From contig NZ_AXAI01000032.1 in NCBI RefSeq assembly GCF_000472425.1, positions 1-64,000 on the forward strand: 64,000 nucleotides of DNA, in the 5' to 3' direction. The position numbers and the translations under genes are program-made. Positions 1 to 9,211 of the stretch are shown in pieces. Position 1 is the first letter of the stretch. Each line of letters begins with the position of its first letter. Source of the stretch: Bradyrhizobium sp. Tv2a-2 (lineage in GTDB: Bacteria; Pseudomonadota; Alphaproteobacteria; Rhizobiales; Xanthobacteraceae). The notes under the pieces were generated by a model that saw nothing but the letters and a program-made list of their open reading frames with translations, was not told the origin of the DNA and ran no database searches.

Positions 1-153
1 ATCATTCCGTTCATGCCGGAGGGCTGGGACGTCGCCGCGGGAGGTTTCCCCGCAATGACCGGCAACGTACCCTTCCTGATGAAGGATGTCGTTCTTCTCG
101 CTGTTTCGTTCTACCTCCTGAGGCAGGACGTTATTCGCCTGACGCAGCAATAG
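1..153 (+). CDS. DUF417 (YkgB/RclC-like) membrane protein, C-terminal end only
   Basis: The window opens inside this reading frame; the last 50 codons end at a TAG at 151-153. The visible tail has a short loop, then the segment NVPFLMKDVVLLAVSFYLLR, a hydrophobic helix with the 'FLMKD' signature that closes DUF417 proteins (YkgB/RclC). These are inner-membrane proteins related to the DoxX family and, in E. coli, linked to reactive-chlorine defence. That physiological link is family knowledge and not shown here. The 5' part, its start and its promoter lie outside the window, so completeness cannot be judged. The family call is fairly secure from the last helix; the function is not. Confidence 0.7.
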   Translation: MIPFMPEGWDVAAGGFPAMTGNVPFLMKDVVLLAVSFYLLRQDVIRLTQQ

Positions 154-1854
154 GGTGACACTCTGCTGATGGTGATGCGTCGCCGGCGAGCTTCCTGCTC
201 GCCGGCGATTGCGCGTCCGCGAATGCCAATCCGGACCACTCCGATTTTTGCGGCCCATCGTCGCGGCGCGCGCCGGACCAACTCATTCCGCTTCGGAATG
301 GAGCCGGTCGGCAGCCCGGCAGCCCGGCCTCTCCTACGCCGCAAGCTGGGAACGACTCCACAGTTATTCTCACGCTCACCGATCGGTCGCCGCATCAAGG
401 TCCCCCGCGGCGACGTTTGGCAAGATGGCTGCCAACTCCCCAGCCCCGCCTTTCCCTGCGCCGATAAGACGCGACGAACGGTCCCGACGTCACGTATTAC
501 CTGTTAGGCGCCGGGACCGTTGAGCGGGCGGCCAGGGGATGGGAGATTGCCCGCTGTCAACCAGGTATGTCTGGCAGATATGGGCTCAAGAGGTCGAACT
601 CAACGTTGATACGACTCAGCATATCGCAGATTGCTAGCCGACACTCGTACTGTGATGTTGAGCTAACACAGTTCATCATCAGTGTGCGGCTGAGCCGCCG
701 TAATCCATTTTGGTACGAGCGAGCATATCAACGCGCCCTGCGGACATTAAGCGCCTGAGCGACACCTCATAACATCGAAGCAATCAATCTAGCCATGGAG
801 TGTCCCATGTCCGGCATCTCAACGGTCGACTTGGAATCCGTCATTGAAAATACAAAGCGGCTTTCAAAATTTAGCGCTGCACCGATCCCATCGCCTCGAT
901 CTCGACCCACGGCGCGGCGCCAAATGTGATGCAACGTCGGTGTCTCTAGCAAGAGTTTGGCAGGCAGCCACTGCTCCAGATCAAAAATGAGGGCGAGCAT
1001 CATTGTAGAGATAAGAGTATCAGTCCGCTGAAAGCCACCTTGTCAGATCAGCCGCAGTGTTGAGAACTGTCTTTATGGACAGTGACAGGCGCGGCGCTCA
1101 ACTCGAGAGGCTCGATCTAGCGGGCCAAAATGCGCAAGCTCGCCGTGCAACTCTTGCTCGATCCGAATGTGGCCGCGCTCGAATTTAGAAGGACCCTGTC
1201 CTTCTCCGATCGCAATGTCGAAATACAGATCAGGCGCGACCGACCTGCAGTTGCATAGATTGCGGCGCAGGCGCTCGTCTGCTCAGCGACGGAGGCCGTC
1301 TTCACACTGCGTGCGCGGAGCACGCCCGAGGAGTTCGGGTGCCGGTCGCTCGCGGAACGCAAGACCTCCGCATTGTATGAGCATTCGCCCGTGACGAAAT
1401 CCACCAACGCTACGACCTGGACCATGACCGATTCGTTTACATCGATCCCAAGCTCACTAGGCATAGGCCATTGGGAGAAAATCGTTGCTCACCTCGGCAA
1501 TCCAGGCGGAGTCACTGCCCGGCAAGGCGTCCCCTCGATCAAGCCGCCCTGAACTAACGCCTCGCCCTGCGCCGCGATCTGATCGATTGGCATCGCGGCA
1601 GTCCACGATTTACTCCAGGACCAGCTGTCCGAAGGATCTTGCTCAGATCTCGCGCAGCCGAAGCCTACCCGACCTGACGCCGAGCCGGCGGTCAGTGTCC
1701 AGGCAGGGGTGATGACGGGCAGAGAATGTGGCGCTCGCCGTGTCCGCCGGCCTATTTCTTTCCCCTTCTCCGCCCTGCTTAGAGCGCGTTTGTAATCCAA
1801 GCTTATCGTGAACGAGAACCTTGCAGCGCCCCCTCGTGCTGCGAGGGAGGTTCG
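154..1854. other. Gene-poor stretch without a supported gene
   Basis: About 1.7 kb in which no reading frame has both a ribosome-binding site and protein-like composition. The part from about 570 to 1120 is visibly less GC-rich than the flanks. A 42-codon frame from ATG 807 has GGAG just upstream (AUG context TGGAGTGTCCCATG) but no recognisable product. Between about 1110 and 1560 short protein-like runs appear in different plus-strand frames (for example a run reading RYDLDHDRFVYIDPK near 1400-1450), which fits decayed coding sequence rather than an intact gene. I cannot name a parent family. Confidence 0.45.
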
Positions 1855-2571
1855 TTGCGTCGGGTGGAGCAAGCGTTGCGTACCGAATTGTTCTTTCAGC
1901 GCAAGCTGCGCCGCATGGTTATTGCGGGCGCCATCGCTGGTCCCGTGGCGCTGGCACCCCAGATCAGTTCGGCCGAAGGTCTGCTCGATTTCTTCTTCGG
2001 CGGCGGCCAGAAGCAGCAGCACCAGAGCTCGTTTTTTGCCAATCTTTTCAACAACAATCCGCAACCCTCACCGCCGCAGCGGCAGGTTGTCGCAAGTTCT
2101 GGACCTGCCTTCTGCGTGCGCAGCTGCGACGGCAAATATTTTCCGCTGCTGCGCGGCGCCACCTCGCCGGCGCAAATTTGCCAGGCCTTCTGTCCGGCAA
2201 GCCCGACCAGAGTGTTCTTCGGTTCCAACATTGATAACGCCTATGCTGCAAGCGGCGAACGCTACGCCGATAGCGAAAACGCCTATGCCTATCGAAAGGC
2301 ACTGCGCGCCGACTGCACCTGCAACGGCCACAATCCTGCCGGTCTTGCGCCAGTCGATCTTGCGCTGGACGGGTCGCTGCGTCCGGGCGACGTGCTTGCC
2401 ACCACCGACGGGCTCGTCGCCTATTCCGGCATAAGGGTTGGCAACGACCAGACCCCTGACTTCACGCCGGTGGCGTCCGTTCCGGGCCAGACACCGGAAG
2501 TGCGCGCCCGCACGACGGCCGAATCAGGGTACGCCACGCCTCCGACGTCCACGGCAAATGTCCGGCGGTGA
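1855..2571 (+). CDS. Exported DUF2865 domain protein
   Basis: A 238-residue protein of unknown function. The start is taken as TTG 1855 because GAGGGAGG lies six bases upstream; ATG 1915 is the alternative. Residues about 20-40 (MVIAGAIAGPVALAPQISSA) form a signal peptide after an arginine-rich stretch. A glycine/glutamine-rich segment follows, then the DUF2865 core (about residues 82-190). The core has conserved cysteines (FCVRSCDGKYFPL, CQAFCP, DCTCNG) and the motif RKALRADC, and it ends with LRPGDVLATTDGLVAY. The cysteine pairs suggest disulphides in the periplasm. The gene stands alone, with a 350-base spacer before the next gene. The family is confident; the role is unknown. Confidence 0.85.
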   Translation: MRRVEQALRTELFFQRKLRRMVIAGAIAGPVALAPQISSAEGLLDFFFGGGQKQQHQSSFFANLFNNNPQPSPPQRQVVASSGPAFCVRSCDGKYFPLLRGATSPAQICQAFCPASPTRVFFGSNIDNAYAASGERYADSENAYAYRKALRADCTCNGHNPAGLAPVDLALDGSLRPGDVLATTDGLVAYSGIRVGNDQTPDFTPVASVPGQTPEVRARTTAESGYATPPTSTANVRR

Positions 2572-2923
2572 TGAACCGGGACCTCAGGCCAGCCAACCTG
2601 TAATTGCACGGCGCCCACGTCGGCGTTGGGCCCAAAACGCGACTTCGCGGGGATGACAGCTTGTGGCGCGCCCCCGAGCTGAACTCCAGCCAGTTCACGA
2701 GCTTCAAGCCGACATGCTTCGATAGTCCCGCGAAAGGCGTCGGCCAGCGGCCGAAGCCTTGCTTCTTTGCCGCGTCGATTGTCCGGGTGAAGGGTTCCAT
2801 CCAATCAGGCTCTGCTTACGTGATCCGAGCTTAGCGAACACATCACGGTGATCTGACGGTCGTTACGAGACCTTTAGTGCTATCCTACCTATCAGGGCAG
2901 GCTCTCAGTGCGCTGGAAGAGCC
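2572..2923. other. Intergenic spacer with a short dispersed repeat
   Basis: Holds no convincing gene. Positions 2632-2653 carry a 22-base sequence (begins CCAAAACGCGACTTCGC) that recurs with one mismatch at 4947-4968. The last 60 bases should contain the promoter of the DUF459 gene, but I see no clear -35/-10 pair. Confidence 0.5.
2632..2653. repeat. Short dispersed repeat, copy 1
   Basis: A 22-base sequence starting CCAAAACGCGACTTCGC. It matches 4947-4968 at 21 of 22 positions, in the same orientation, and both copies are in intergenic spacers. It is probably part of a longer degenerate intergenic element. No coding function is suggested. Confidence 0.5.
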
Positions 2924-4432
2924 ATGTCGGACAAGCGAGGAGGTCTGCTGGCGGGAGGCGGAACGCTTATCGCGTTGGCAATTGCCGCGGTGATGTTGCT
3001 TAGCGCTAGCGGACCCACCGCGGCGCAGTTCTTCAATTTTGGCGGATTTCAGCAGCCGGCGCCGCAACGAAGTAACGGCTGGTTCGGCGGCGGCTGGTTT
3101 GGTAACGACACGTTCAGTCCGTTTCGCCGCCGCGAGCCTCGGCCTCGATGGGATAGACGGAGGGCCTCGACGCCGGTGCGCGAGGATTTTTCAAAGGCCC
3201 CGCCGCCTGAGAAGCGCGACACAGTGCCTAAACACAACGTGCTCGTGCTTGGCGACGCCATGGCCGACTGGCTCGCCTACGGCCTTGAGGACGCCTACGC
3301 CGAGCAGCCCGACATAGGCGTGATCCGGAAGGTGAAAACCATCTCCGGCCTGATCCAGTACCAGTCCAAGGGCGCGCCTGCCGACTGGATGACCGCTGCA
3401 AAAGGCATCATCGCTACCGAGAAGCCGGACGTGATCGTGGTGATGCTCGGCCTCAACGACCGCATCCCGCTCCGCGAGCCGGCGCTAGAAAAAACTGACA
3501 AGAACAAGAGCGATAAGGACAAGAAGACCGAGAAGAATGCGCGCAAGCCGGCGGTCGACTCGAAATCGGCAGGGGATGGCGATTCCGCGGCCAAGCCAGA
3601 CGACAAGACCGCCACCGACGTCGATCTACCGCAGGACGATGCTGAGGCCCTGGCACCCGAGAAGGCCGCGCACTCACCGAATGGAATCTACCAGTTCCGC
3701 GACGATCGCTGGGTCGAACTCTACGAGAAGAAGATCGACGAGATGATCACGGTCTTGAAGTCGAAAGGCTTGCCGGTGGTCTGGGTCGGATTGCCCGCGA
3801 TCTCCGGACAGAAGAACACCGCGGACGTGCTGTTTCTCGACGCGCTCTACCGCGACGCCGCGGGTCGCGCTGGAATCACCTATGTCGATATCTGGGATGG
3901 TTTCGTGGACGAGGCCGGGCACTTCATGCAGAAGGGCCCCGATTTCGAAGGCCAGGTCCGCCAATTGCGTTCTGATGACGGCGTCTATTTCACCAAGCCC
4001 GGCGCGCGCAAACTCGCCCATTATGTCGAGCGCGAGGTCACCCGACTGCTCGCCGCGCGGTCCGGACCGATTGCGTTCCCTACCGAGCCTGCGACCCCCG
4101 ACTCCAAAATAATCCCTGGTCAGCCCGCGCCGCGACCGCTCGCGGGGCCAGTCGTGCCGCTGGTCGCGCCGACCATTGCCAGCGATCACTTGCTCGGCGA
4201 TCGGGGGACGCCGCCGGCGGCGGGCGACGCGCTTGCCGCCCGGGTCATGATAGAAGGTGCGCCATTGTCGCCGCCCGCCGGACGTGCCGACGATTTTACC
4301 TGGCCGCGCCGCGAAGTCGAACAGGACAAAAGTGAGACGCCAGTGACATCGGCATCGGCCAATGGAATGCACGATGCTCGCGCCCAAGCGACAGCGCCAC
4401 CATCGACAAAGCCCAAAAAGCATAGTCGCTAA
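2924..4432 (+). CDS. DUF459 / SGNH-hydrolase-like exported protein lacking the nucleophile serine
   Basis: A 502-residue protein with a signal peptide or membrane anchor (about residues 13-34), an aromatic/glycine-rich linker and a DUF459 domain of SGNH fold (about 104-375). Block I reads VLVLGDAMADW, so the usual catalytic serine of GDS is alanine (A112). Block III reads MLGLNDR, and a late histidine sits in KPGARKLAHYVE. A Lys/Asp-rich low-complexity insert (about 188-240) splits the domain, and a proline-rich tail follows. SGNH enzymes hydrolyse esters or acyl groups. Without the serine this one may be non-catalytic or act in envelope-polysaccharide modification, which is inference. The start is ATG 2924 after GGAAGAG. 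It appears monocistronic. Confidence 0.8.
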   Translation: MSDKRGGLLAGGGTLIALAIAAVMLLSASGPTAAQFFNFGGFQQPAPQRSNGWFGGGWFGNDTFSPFRRREPRPRWDRRRASTPVREDFSKAPPPEKRDTVPKHNVLVLGDAMADWLAYGLEDAYAEQPDIGVIRKVKTISGLIQYQSKGAPADWMTAAKGIIATEKPDVIVVMLGLNDRIPLREPALEKTDKNKSDKDKKTEKNARKPAVDSKSAGDGDSAAKPDDKTATDVDLPQDDAEALAPEKAAHSPNGIYQFRDDRWVELYEKKIDEMITVLKSKGLPVVWVGLPAISGQKNTADVLFLDALYRDAAGRAGITYVDIWDGFVDEAGHFMQKGPDFEGQVRQLRSDDGVYFTKPGARKLAHYVEREVTRLLAARSGPIAFPTEPATPDSKIIPGQPAPRPLAGPVVPLVAPTIASDHLLGDRGTPPAAGDALAARVMIEGAPLSPPAGRADDFTWPRREVEQDKSETPVTSASANGMHDARAQATAPPSTKPKKHSR

Positions 4433-4594
4433 GATTGGTAGGCGCGAATGCAGGCCGCACGACCTCTTCGGGAATGACCTTCCCGCGGCAGGCGCATAGA
4501 AGTCCCAAGCCGGCCGAACGCTTGCGCCAAGTTGGCCCTAACGCCGTCGGGGGAGGCATGGCAGCACGGCAATAACTAGCTCGAATTGGCTCGG

Positions 4595-4822
4595 CTAATG
4601 ATAGCTGGCACTTCGGTCAGCCGCGCCGGTCTTGGTATTTGTGCCGGTCTTAGCATTTGTAATGCAATATCTAGCCTTGCACCGCCCAGTATTGCTGCCA
4701 CGACGCGCGTCGCTTGGTCCCGACAATGCCGACAGAAAGCCGACTACACACAGCGCAACTAATGCGCAGATCGCAAGGCGTATTGCACCTTGCAGCATGA
4801 GTCGTCCAAGTTCGATGCCCAC
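4595..4822 (-). CDS. Possible small single-span membrane protein
   Basis: A 75-codon frame from GTG 4822 with GAGGAC about seven bases upstream. Residues 10-33 are strongly hydrophobic (AIRLAICALVALCVVGFLSA) and would make a signal peptide or transmembrane helix. The remainder is basic and Thr/Lys-rich (TNAKTGTNTKTG) with two cysteines (CKARYC). The product is plausible as an exported small protein, but I recognise no family. It lies alone between DUF459 and the HAD gene, and could be a chance frame. Confidence 0.35.
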   Translation of the reverse strand: MGIELGRLMLQGAIRLAICALVALCVVGFLSALSGPSDARRGSNTGRCKARYCITNAKTGTNTKTGAADRSASYH

Positions 4823-5180
4823 CCGCGTCCTCGAAAAGCCATTGCCCCATCAAACTTATCTCCAAAAATCCTTAAATCGATCTTGAGATAGTTCGGCGAC
4901 CCGGCCAGTGCGCGCGACCATACGGACGAACCCAGGGGACGGCCTTCCAAAACGCGACTTCGCAGGGAGGGCGGCTTCTGGTCCAGAGCGCTTGTCCGAG
5001 GAAAGCCCGGGGTCAACCGACGGCCGGTTCTCGCCCGGCTCTTCGACGCTACGGTCGCCGCCGATCGCTATTGCTCGCTTGTGCGAACAGCATCCGGTCA
5101 AAATGCGGAGAACTCAACATTGCAAGCCTGAGGCGCGGCGCCACTTGGCTGATGGGCCAGAACCGGCCCGCAGCCAGAGG
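4823..5180. other. Intergenic spacer with the second copy of a short repeat
   Basis: No gene supported. Positions 4947-4968 match 2632-2653. The sequence beyond the 22-base core diverges between the copies. Confidence 0.45.
4947..4968. repeat. Short dispersed repeat, copy 2
   Basis: The partner of 2632-2653, 21 of 22 identical and in the same orientation. The copies are 2.3 kb apart and flank the DUF459 gene and the small membrane-protein candidate. Confidence 0.5.
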
Positions 5181-5849
5181 CTATTTCTCGGCTACCGTTG
5201 ACAGGACTGCGCGAGGGAGATCCGAAGCCGATTCCACCAGCTGGTCCGCGCCGGCCGTTTCAAGCTCATCTCGGCTACCATATCCCCAAAGCACACCAAG
5301 ACTGCGCATCTTAACCGCGTGCGCGCCGATGATGTCATGTCGGCGGTCCCCGACCATGAGACTGCGCGAAGCCTCTAGATTTTGTGTGGACAGGATGTGG
5401 GCGAGCAATTCTGGTTTGTGATCCAGCTCACCGCCCGGCACTGAGCCGTGGACGCCATCGAAGTATGGCGCCAATTCCAGGTGCTGCAAGATGCGACGCG
5501 CGAAAACTTCACGCTTTGACGTGGCCAGATAAATTCGCAATCCGGCCCGTCGCATGTCCCGGAGGGCGTTGACAATTCCCGGATAAGGCGCGCTTCCGAG
5601 CAGGCCGCTTTCGCCATAGTGCTCTCGATAGGCCACCACGGCCTCGCCGACCCTGTCATCACCGTAGGACCGCAGCAAAACCTGCATCATCTCTTCGAGC
5701 GGAGGCCCAATGAAGCGCTTCACATCGATCGCTTCGTCTGGTTTGTGTCCAAGCGCACACAGCGCCGCCAAACAGCTTGCAGCAATGCCGGGCTTCGAAT
5801 CAACCAACGTGCCGTCGAGGTCAAGAAGCACGGTGCGGATCGTGGCCAT
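5181..5849 (-). CDS. HAD-superfamily hydrolase, phosphoglycolate-phosphatase type
   Basis: The 222 residues from ATG 5849 begin directly with the HAD motif I (VLLDLDGTLVDS; nucleophile D10, acid D12), so the 27 extra upstream codons in frame are not used here. Motif II is in YLATSK and motifs III/IV in MVGDRRHD. The cap domain contains RFIGPPLEEMM, typical of the Gph/PGP branch (subfamily IA). Enzymes of this branch dephosphorylate small phosphosugars or phosphoglycolate in the cytoplasm. The exact substrate cannot be read from sequence. There is no strong ribosome-binding site. The downstream neighbour is intergenic, and the gene is probably transcribed alone, 100 bases beyond the end of the DUF5107 gene. 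Confidence 0.85.
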   Translation of the reverse strand: MATIRTVLLDLDGTLVDSKPGIAASCLAALCALGHKPDEAIDVKRFIGPPLEEMMQVLLRSYGDDRVGEAVVAYREHYGESGLLGSAPYPGIVNALRDMRRAGLRIYLATSKREVFARRILQHLELAPYFDGVHGSVPGGELDHKPELLAHILSTQNLEASRSLMVGDRRHDIIGAHAVKMRSLGVLWGYGSRDELETAGADQLVESASDLPRAVLSTVAEK

Positions 5850-5951
5850 GATCGAAGATAGCGACCGGTAAACGATTGGTAAACGGCCGTTTGGTTCGAT
5901 GTGCGCGTTAAGTCGGAAGCCGGCATGCAAGCCTGCTTCTCCCGAGCGAAC

Positions 5952-7391
5952 TCACTTTATGCTCGTCTCGGCCGAAATCAGCTCCCTGCCCTCTGCGCTG
6001 ATGGTCAGCCGGACCCGGTCGCCGCTGATGCCGGCGGGAATCGCCGCCGCAATGCGGTTGCCTCGTTTGGGGTCGGCCTTCACGTCGTCGTCAAGCAGCA
6101 CGGCCTCACCGCGCTTCAATGTGATGTGCAACGGCGTTGCCGGTTCGAGGCTAATGAATTGAACGGTGACACTACCCGCTTCGGCCGCAAGATTGACCAG
6201 GATATTGTCGTTGGCATCGGTCACGTTGCTCATGCCGACGGTCGGGCTGTAGGTTTCGGAAACGGAGACTTCGCCAAGCGCAGGAAAGTCGGCGCTGTGG
6301 AAGAACTGATCCGACACGCCCGCCCATAATTCGACATAGGGTTGCTGTTCGCGCGGCGCCTTGCGCGAGTCGGCTTCATTCGTGAATGAAGGAAAGCCCC
6401 AGGTCCACATTTTCAGGCCGCGCGTGATCCTGTTATCCGCGATGCGGATGATCCCCTCCTCGTTGTCATGGTTGATCACGCCCCAGAAATTTCCGCCCTG
6501 CATATCGGGCGCGGCATAGGCGATGCCGAGCGCTGGCCAGTTCCTGAAGTAGCGCAACTTCTCGAAGCGGCGCATGCCCGCGCCGGCGCTTGCATCGCCT
6601 TCGGCGATATCGGCCGACCAGGCGGGCGTGGTGTAGGTCTCGATCGGCCCGATGATTTCGGCGCCGCCGGTGGTTCTGGGATTGTTCGGATCCGATCCCG
6701 GCGCAAGCGTGGTGCAGGTCCAGTATTCGTATTGGATCGTCTCGCGTTGCGGATTTTTCAGCACGACACGCGCGTCGAGCGCGGCACGGCCGGCTTTCAG
6801 CGTGACAAAATAGGTCGCTTCGATGCCCGTCGAACCGCGTCTGAATTTTGGCGGGGCCGCAGCAAAGGCGAAATCGTCGGTGAGCGACATCGCCACCATC
6901 ACCTCGTCGTCGGTCTCTTTCACCACCTTGAAAGCCCACGGCTTCAGCCAGGTCTTGCCATGCTCGGGATCCGGAAAAGTCGGGAAGATGCCGCCATAGA
7001 CCATCAGCCAGTCGTAGTAGAAATTGCCGGCGCCGATCCCATAGGGCACGCCGACCTCGGTGCGATAAAGCTCCTCATGGCCGGTCGGCTTGTAGATGAT
7101 GGACAGAATGCGCCCGCCGAATTCCGGCACCAGCGTCACCTTCAGATATTTGTTTTCGAGCACATAGGTCTTGAACGTACGGTCGACAATCGTCTTCTCG
7201 TCCAGCGAACCGCGAACGAAGCCGTTCTGCGCGTCGGTCGCGTATTTGACCGTGCTCCACGTGATCGCGGACTCCGAGAGAGAGACGCGGTCGGTCGATG
7301 CCGCTTGCGCGAGGGCCGGAAACGCAGAGACCGTCCAAAGCATGGCAAGCCCAACGCAAACGCTCTTACGCAATGAAACCTGAATTGCCAT
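5952..7391 (-). CDS. Exported DUF5107 protein (aldose-epimerase-like fold)
   Basis: A 479-residue protein with a clear signal peptide (residues 1-30, ending FPALAQA). The DUF5107 region (about 45-360) contains LKVTLVPEFGGRILSIIYKP and GIFPTFPDPEHGKTW, resembling galactose-mutarotase-type beta-sandwich carbohydrate-binding proteins. The C-terminal about 90 residues look like a separate beta-rich module. It presumably acts on or binds sugars in the periplasm; no catalytic residues are certain. The start codon is nine bases after the serine-hydrolase stop, with AGGCGGG between them, so the two are co-transcribed. Confidence 0.8.
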   Translation of the reverse strand: MAIQVSLRKSVCVGLAMLWTVSAFPALAQAASTDRVSLSESAITWSTVKYATDAQNGFVRGSLDEKTIVDRTFKTYVLENKYLKVTLVPEFGGRILSIIYKPTGHEELYRTEVGVPYGIGAGNFYYDWLMVYGGIFPTFPDPEHGKTWLKPWAFKVVKETDDEVMVAMSLTDDFAFAAAPPKFRRGSTGIEATYFVTLKAGRAALDARVVLKNPQRETIQYEYWTCTTLAPGSDPNNPRTTGGAEIIGPIETYTTPAWSADIAEGDASAGAGMRRFEKLRYFRNWPALGIAYAAPDMQGGNFWGVINHDNEEGIIRIADNRITRGLKMWTWGFPSFTNEADSRKAPREQQPYVELWAGVSDQFFHSADFPALGEVSVSETYSPTVGMSNVTDANDNILVNLAAEAGSVTVQFISLEPATPLHITLKRGEAVLLDDDVKADPKRGNRIAAAIPAGISGDRVRLTISAEGRELISAETSIK

Positions 7392-7400
7392 TTTACCCGC

Positions 7401-9044
7401 CTAATGTCGCTCGCCCTGCAGGACTTTCCCCCGCTGCTTCAGTGTCAGTGAAACTACCTTGTCGCCGGCGTCGCGGGCAAAATCGATTTCGGCGGCGACG
7501 GACTCCGCGACGAAAATATCCTTGTCGACTGACGACAGTTCGAGCGATGCCTGGTTGGTACCCTGCACAAAGAGCTTCGCGCCTGCAGCGAACACACGCA
7601 GCCCGAAGTTGGGCGTCAGCGGATAGCTGCCGATATAGTCCATGAGCTGCGCTTCAGTCGGTGTCCATTTGCTCGCGATCGCCAAGGGAAGACCCATGCG
7701 CTCGGCCTCGCTGGCGCCGCCAAGCTGAAACCAGGTGAACGTGTAACTCCCGTCCGCCTTGCGCTTTGGCCGCAATAGCGCATCGAATTTGAGCGGATAG
7801 AAGTCACCCGCACTGTCGTAACCCATCTCGAATTCAGGCTGACCATCCGCCTGGATGGTTAATCCGCTGTCCTTGTGCCGCAACTCTATGCCGAGACCGC
7901 CCTGCAAGCGATACTTGCCGACGATTGCGTCGATCAGCTTGGCGTCGGCCACAGCAGCCAGACGCGGCGCGCCAGCAGGAGCGGACGGATCAAGCAGGTG
8001 AAGGCCGAGCGATCCTAGGCCACCGAGCGACGTGAGCGCGGTATCGCTGAGCAGGACCACGGCCCGTTTCGCCGTGCGATCGAATCCGGCGAAAGACGAG
8101 TAACCGCCGGTGCCGCCCTCGTGGAAGATGCGTGTGTGTCCGTTCATGGTGGACAGATTCCAGTTCATGCCCATCCTGTGGCCGCCGATAGTGGCGACCA
8201 GGTCCTGCGTTCGGGCCAACGCCGGCGTGATCGCGCTGTCGCGCGTGCCAAGCTCGCCCTCGAGATATCGCAGCATGTCCGGCAAGGTCGCTCGCACGCC
8301 GCCGACCCCGGCCATGTCAGGCTGAAAATCCCAGGGGATCGCAGGTGCTCCGGTGGACAGGTGACCTTGGGCCAAATGAACCTGTGGTGGACGCTGGGCC
8401 ACATAAGTCTCGCTCATCGCGAGCGGAACGAGAAGGCGCTCACGCAGCAATGTCTCGTAGTCCTTGCCGCTGCGCTTGGCGAGCGAATAGGACAGCACGA
8501 TCATCGCGAAATTCGAATACTCCCATTTCGAGCCCGGTTCGCGCGTCAGCTGCGTCGCGGCCAAGGCATCAAGCAGGTCGCGCTCGGTCGCGTGCGCATA
8601 GGGGTTGTTGGTGTCGGGCGCGTGGTACTGGGGCGGGATCGCCGGCAGCCCAGAGCTGTGGGTCACGATTTCGCCGATGGTGATGTCGTGGCCGTTGAAC
8701 GAGGGCACGCTCGTTCCCGGCGGCAGCAGCTTGGCGATCGGATCATCGAGCGCGACTTCGCCGCGCGCGATGAACTCGGCAAGCAACGCCGCGGTCATCG
8801 TCTTGGTGACGGAGCCGATTTCGAACGCCGTATGTTCATCATACGGCCGCTGTGAATTCGGATTAGCACAATAATAGGCAGTCGCGATTGCGCCGTCGTC
8901 GATCACGCCGGCCGCGACACAGGCACCCGTGCGATCGCCCTTGAAGCGCTGCTCGAGTGCCGCATGCACGTCGCCGTTGGTGATGGCAAAGGCCGGCGCC
9001 ACGTAAAGCATGGCGACTGAAGCAAGGACGAGCTGCGCTCTCAT
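7401..9044 (-). CDS. Periplasmic serine hydrolase of the class C beta-lactamase family
   Basis: The 547 residues from ATG 9044 begin with a signal peptide (MRAQLVLASVAMLYVAPAFA); an upstream in-frame ATG at 9107 would bury it, so 9044 is chosen. The beta-lactamase/transpeptidase-like domain (about 25-360) has S78-V-T-K81 as the SxxK nucleophile motif and Y176-S-N178 as the second motif. A C-terminal lipocalin-like beta domain (about 370-545) follows, as in many esterase or D-aminopeptidase relatives. Such proteins hydrolyse esters or D-peptides and are usually not drug-resistance determinants. It is first gene of a two-gene unit with the DUF5107 protein. Confidence 0.85.
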   Translation of the reverse strand: MRAQLVLASVAMLYVAPAFAITNGDVHAALEQRFKGDRTGACVAAGVIDDGAIATAYYCANPNSQRPYDEHTAFEIGSVTKTMTAALLAEFIARGEVALDDPIAKLLPPGTSVPSFNGHDITIGEIVTHSSGLPAIPPQYHAPDTNNPYAHATERDLLDALAATQLTREPGSKWEYSNFAMIVLSYSLAKRSGKDYETLLRERLLVPLAMSETYVAQRPPQVHLAQGHLSTGAPAIPWDFQPDMAGVGGVRATLPDMLRYLEGELGTRDSAITPALARTQDLVATIGGHRMGMNWNLSTMNGHTRIFHEGGTGGYSSFAGFDRTAKRAVVLLSDTALTSLGGLGSLGLHLLDPSAPAGAPRLAAVADAKLIDAIVGKYRLQGGLGIELRHKDSGLTIQADGQPEFEMGYDSAGDFYPLKFDALLRPKRKADGSYTFTWFQLGGASEAERMGLPLAIASKWTPTEAQLMDYIGSYPLTPNFGLRVFAAGAKLFVQGTNQASLELSSVDKDIFVAESVAAEIDFARDAGDKVVSLTLKQRGKVLQGERH

Positions 9045-9211
9045 GGTCTTGGCGATCCTCCGCCAGAACGACAGTGCCACCTCGGTTGAGCGTGGGCGTA
9101 CATTCAAGTCGATCCCGCCGCATACTACTATGCTTAGGCATCAAAGCGGTAGCTTCGGACTTGTCTCAAAAGAGCGTGAGGAGCCCGATATGGACGCGGT
9201 GTCCGCGACGC

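Noticed and set aside
767..1003. 78-codon minus-strand frame in the gene-poor stretch
   Set aside because: No ribosome-binding site and no recognisable family.
1117..1464. 115-codon minus-strand frame
   Set aside because: Composition is serine- and alanine-rich without structure; plus-strand fragments there look as protein-like, so neither is convincing.
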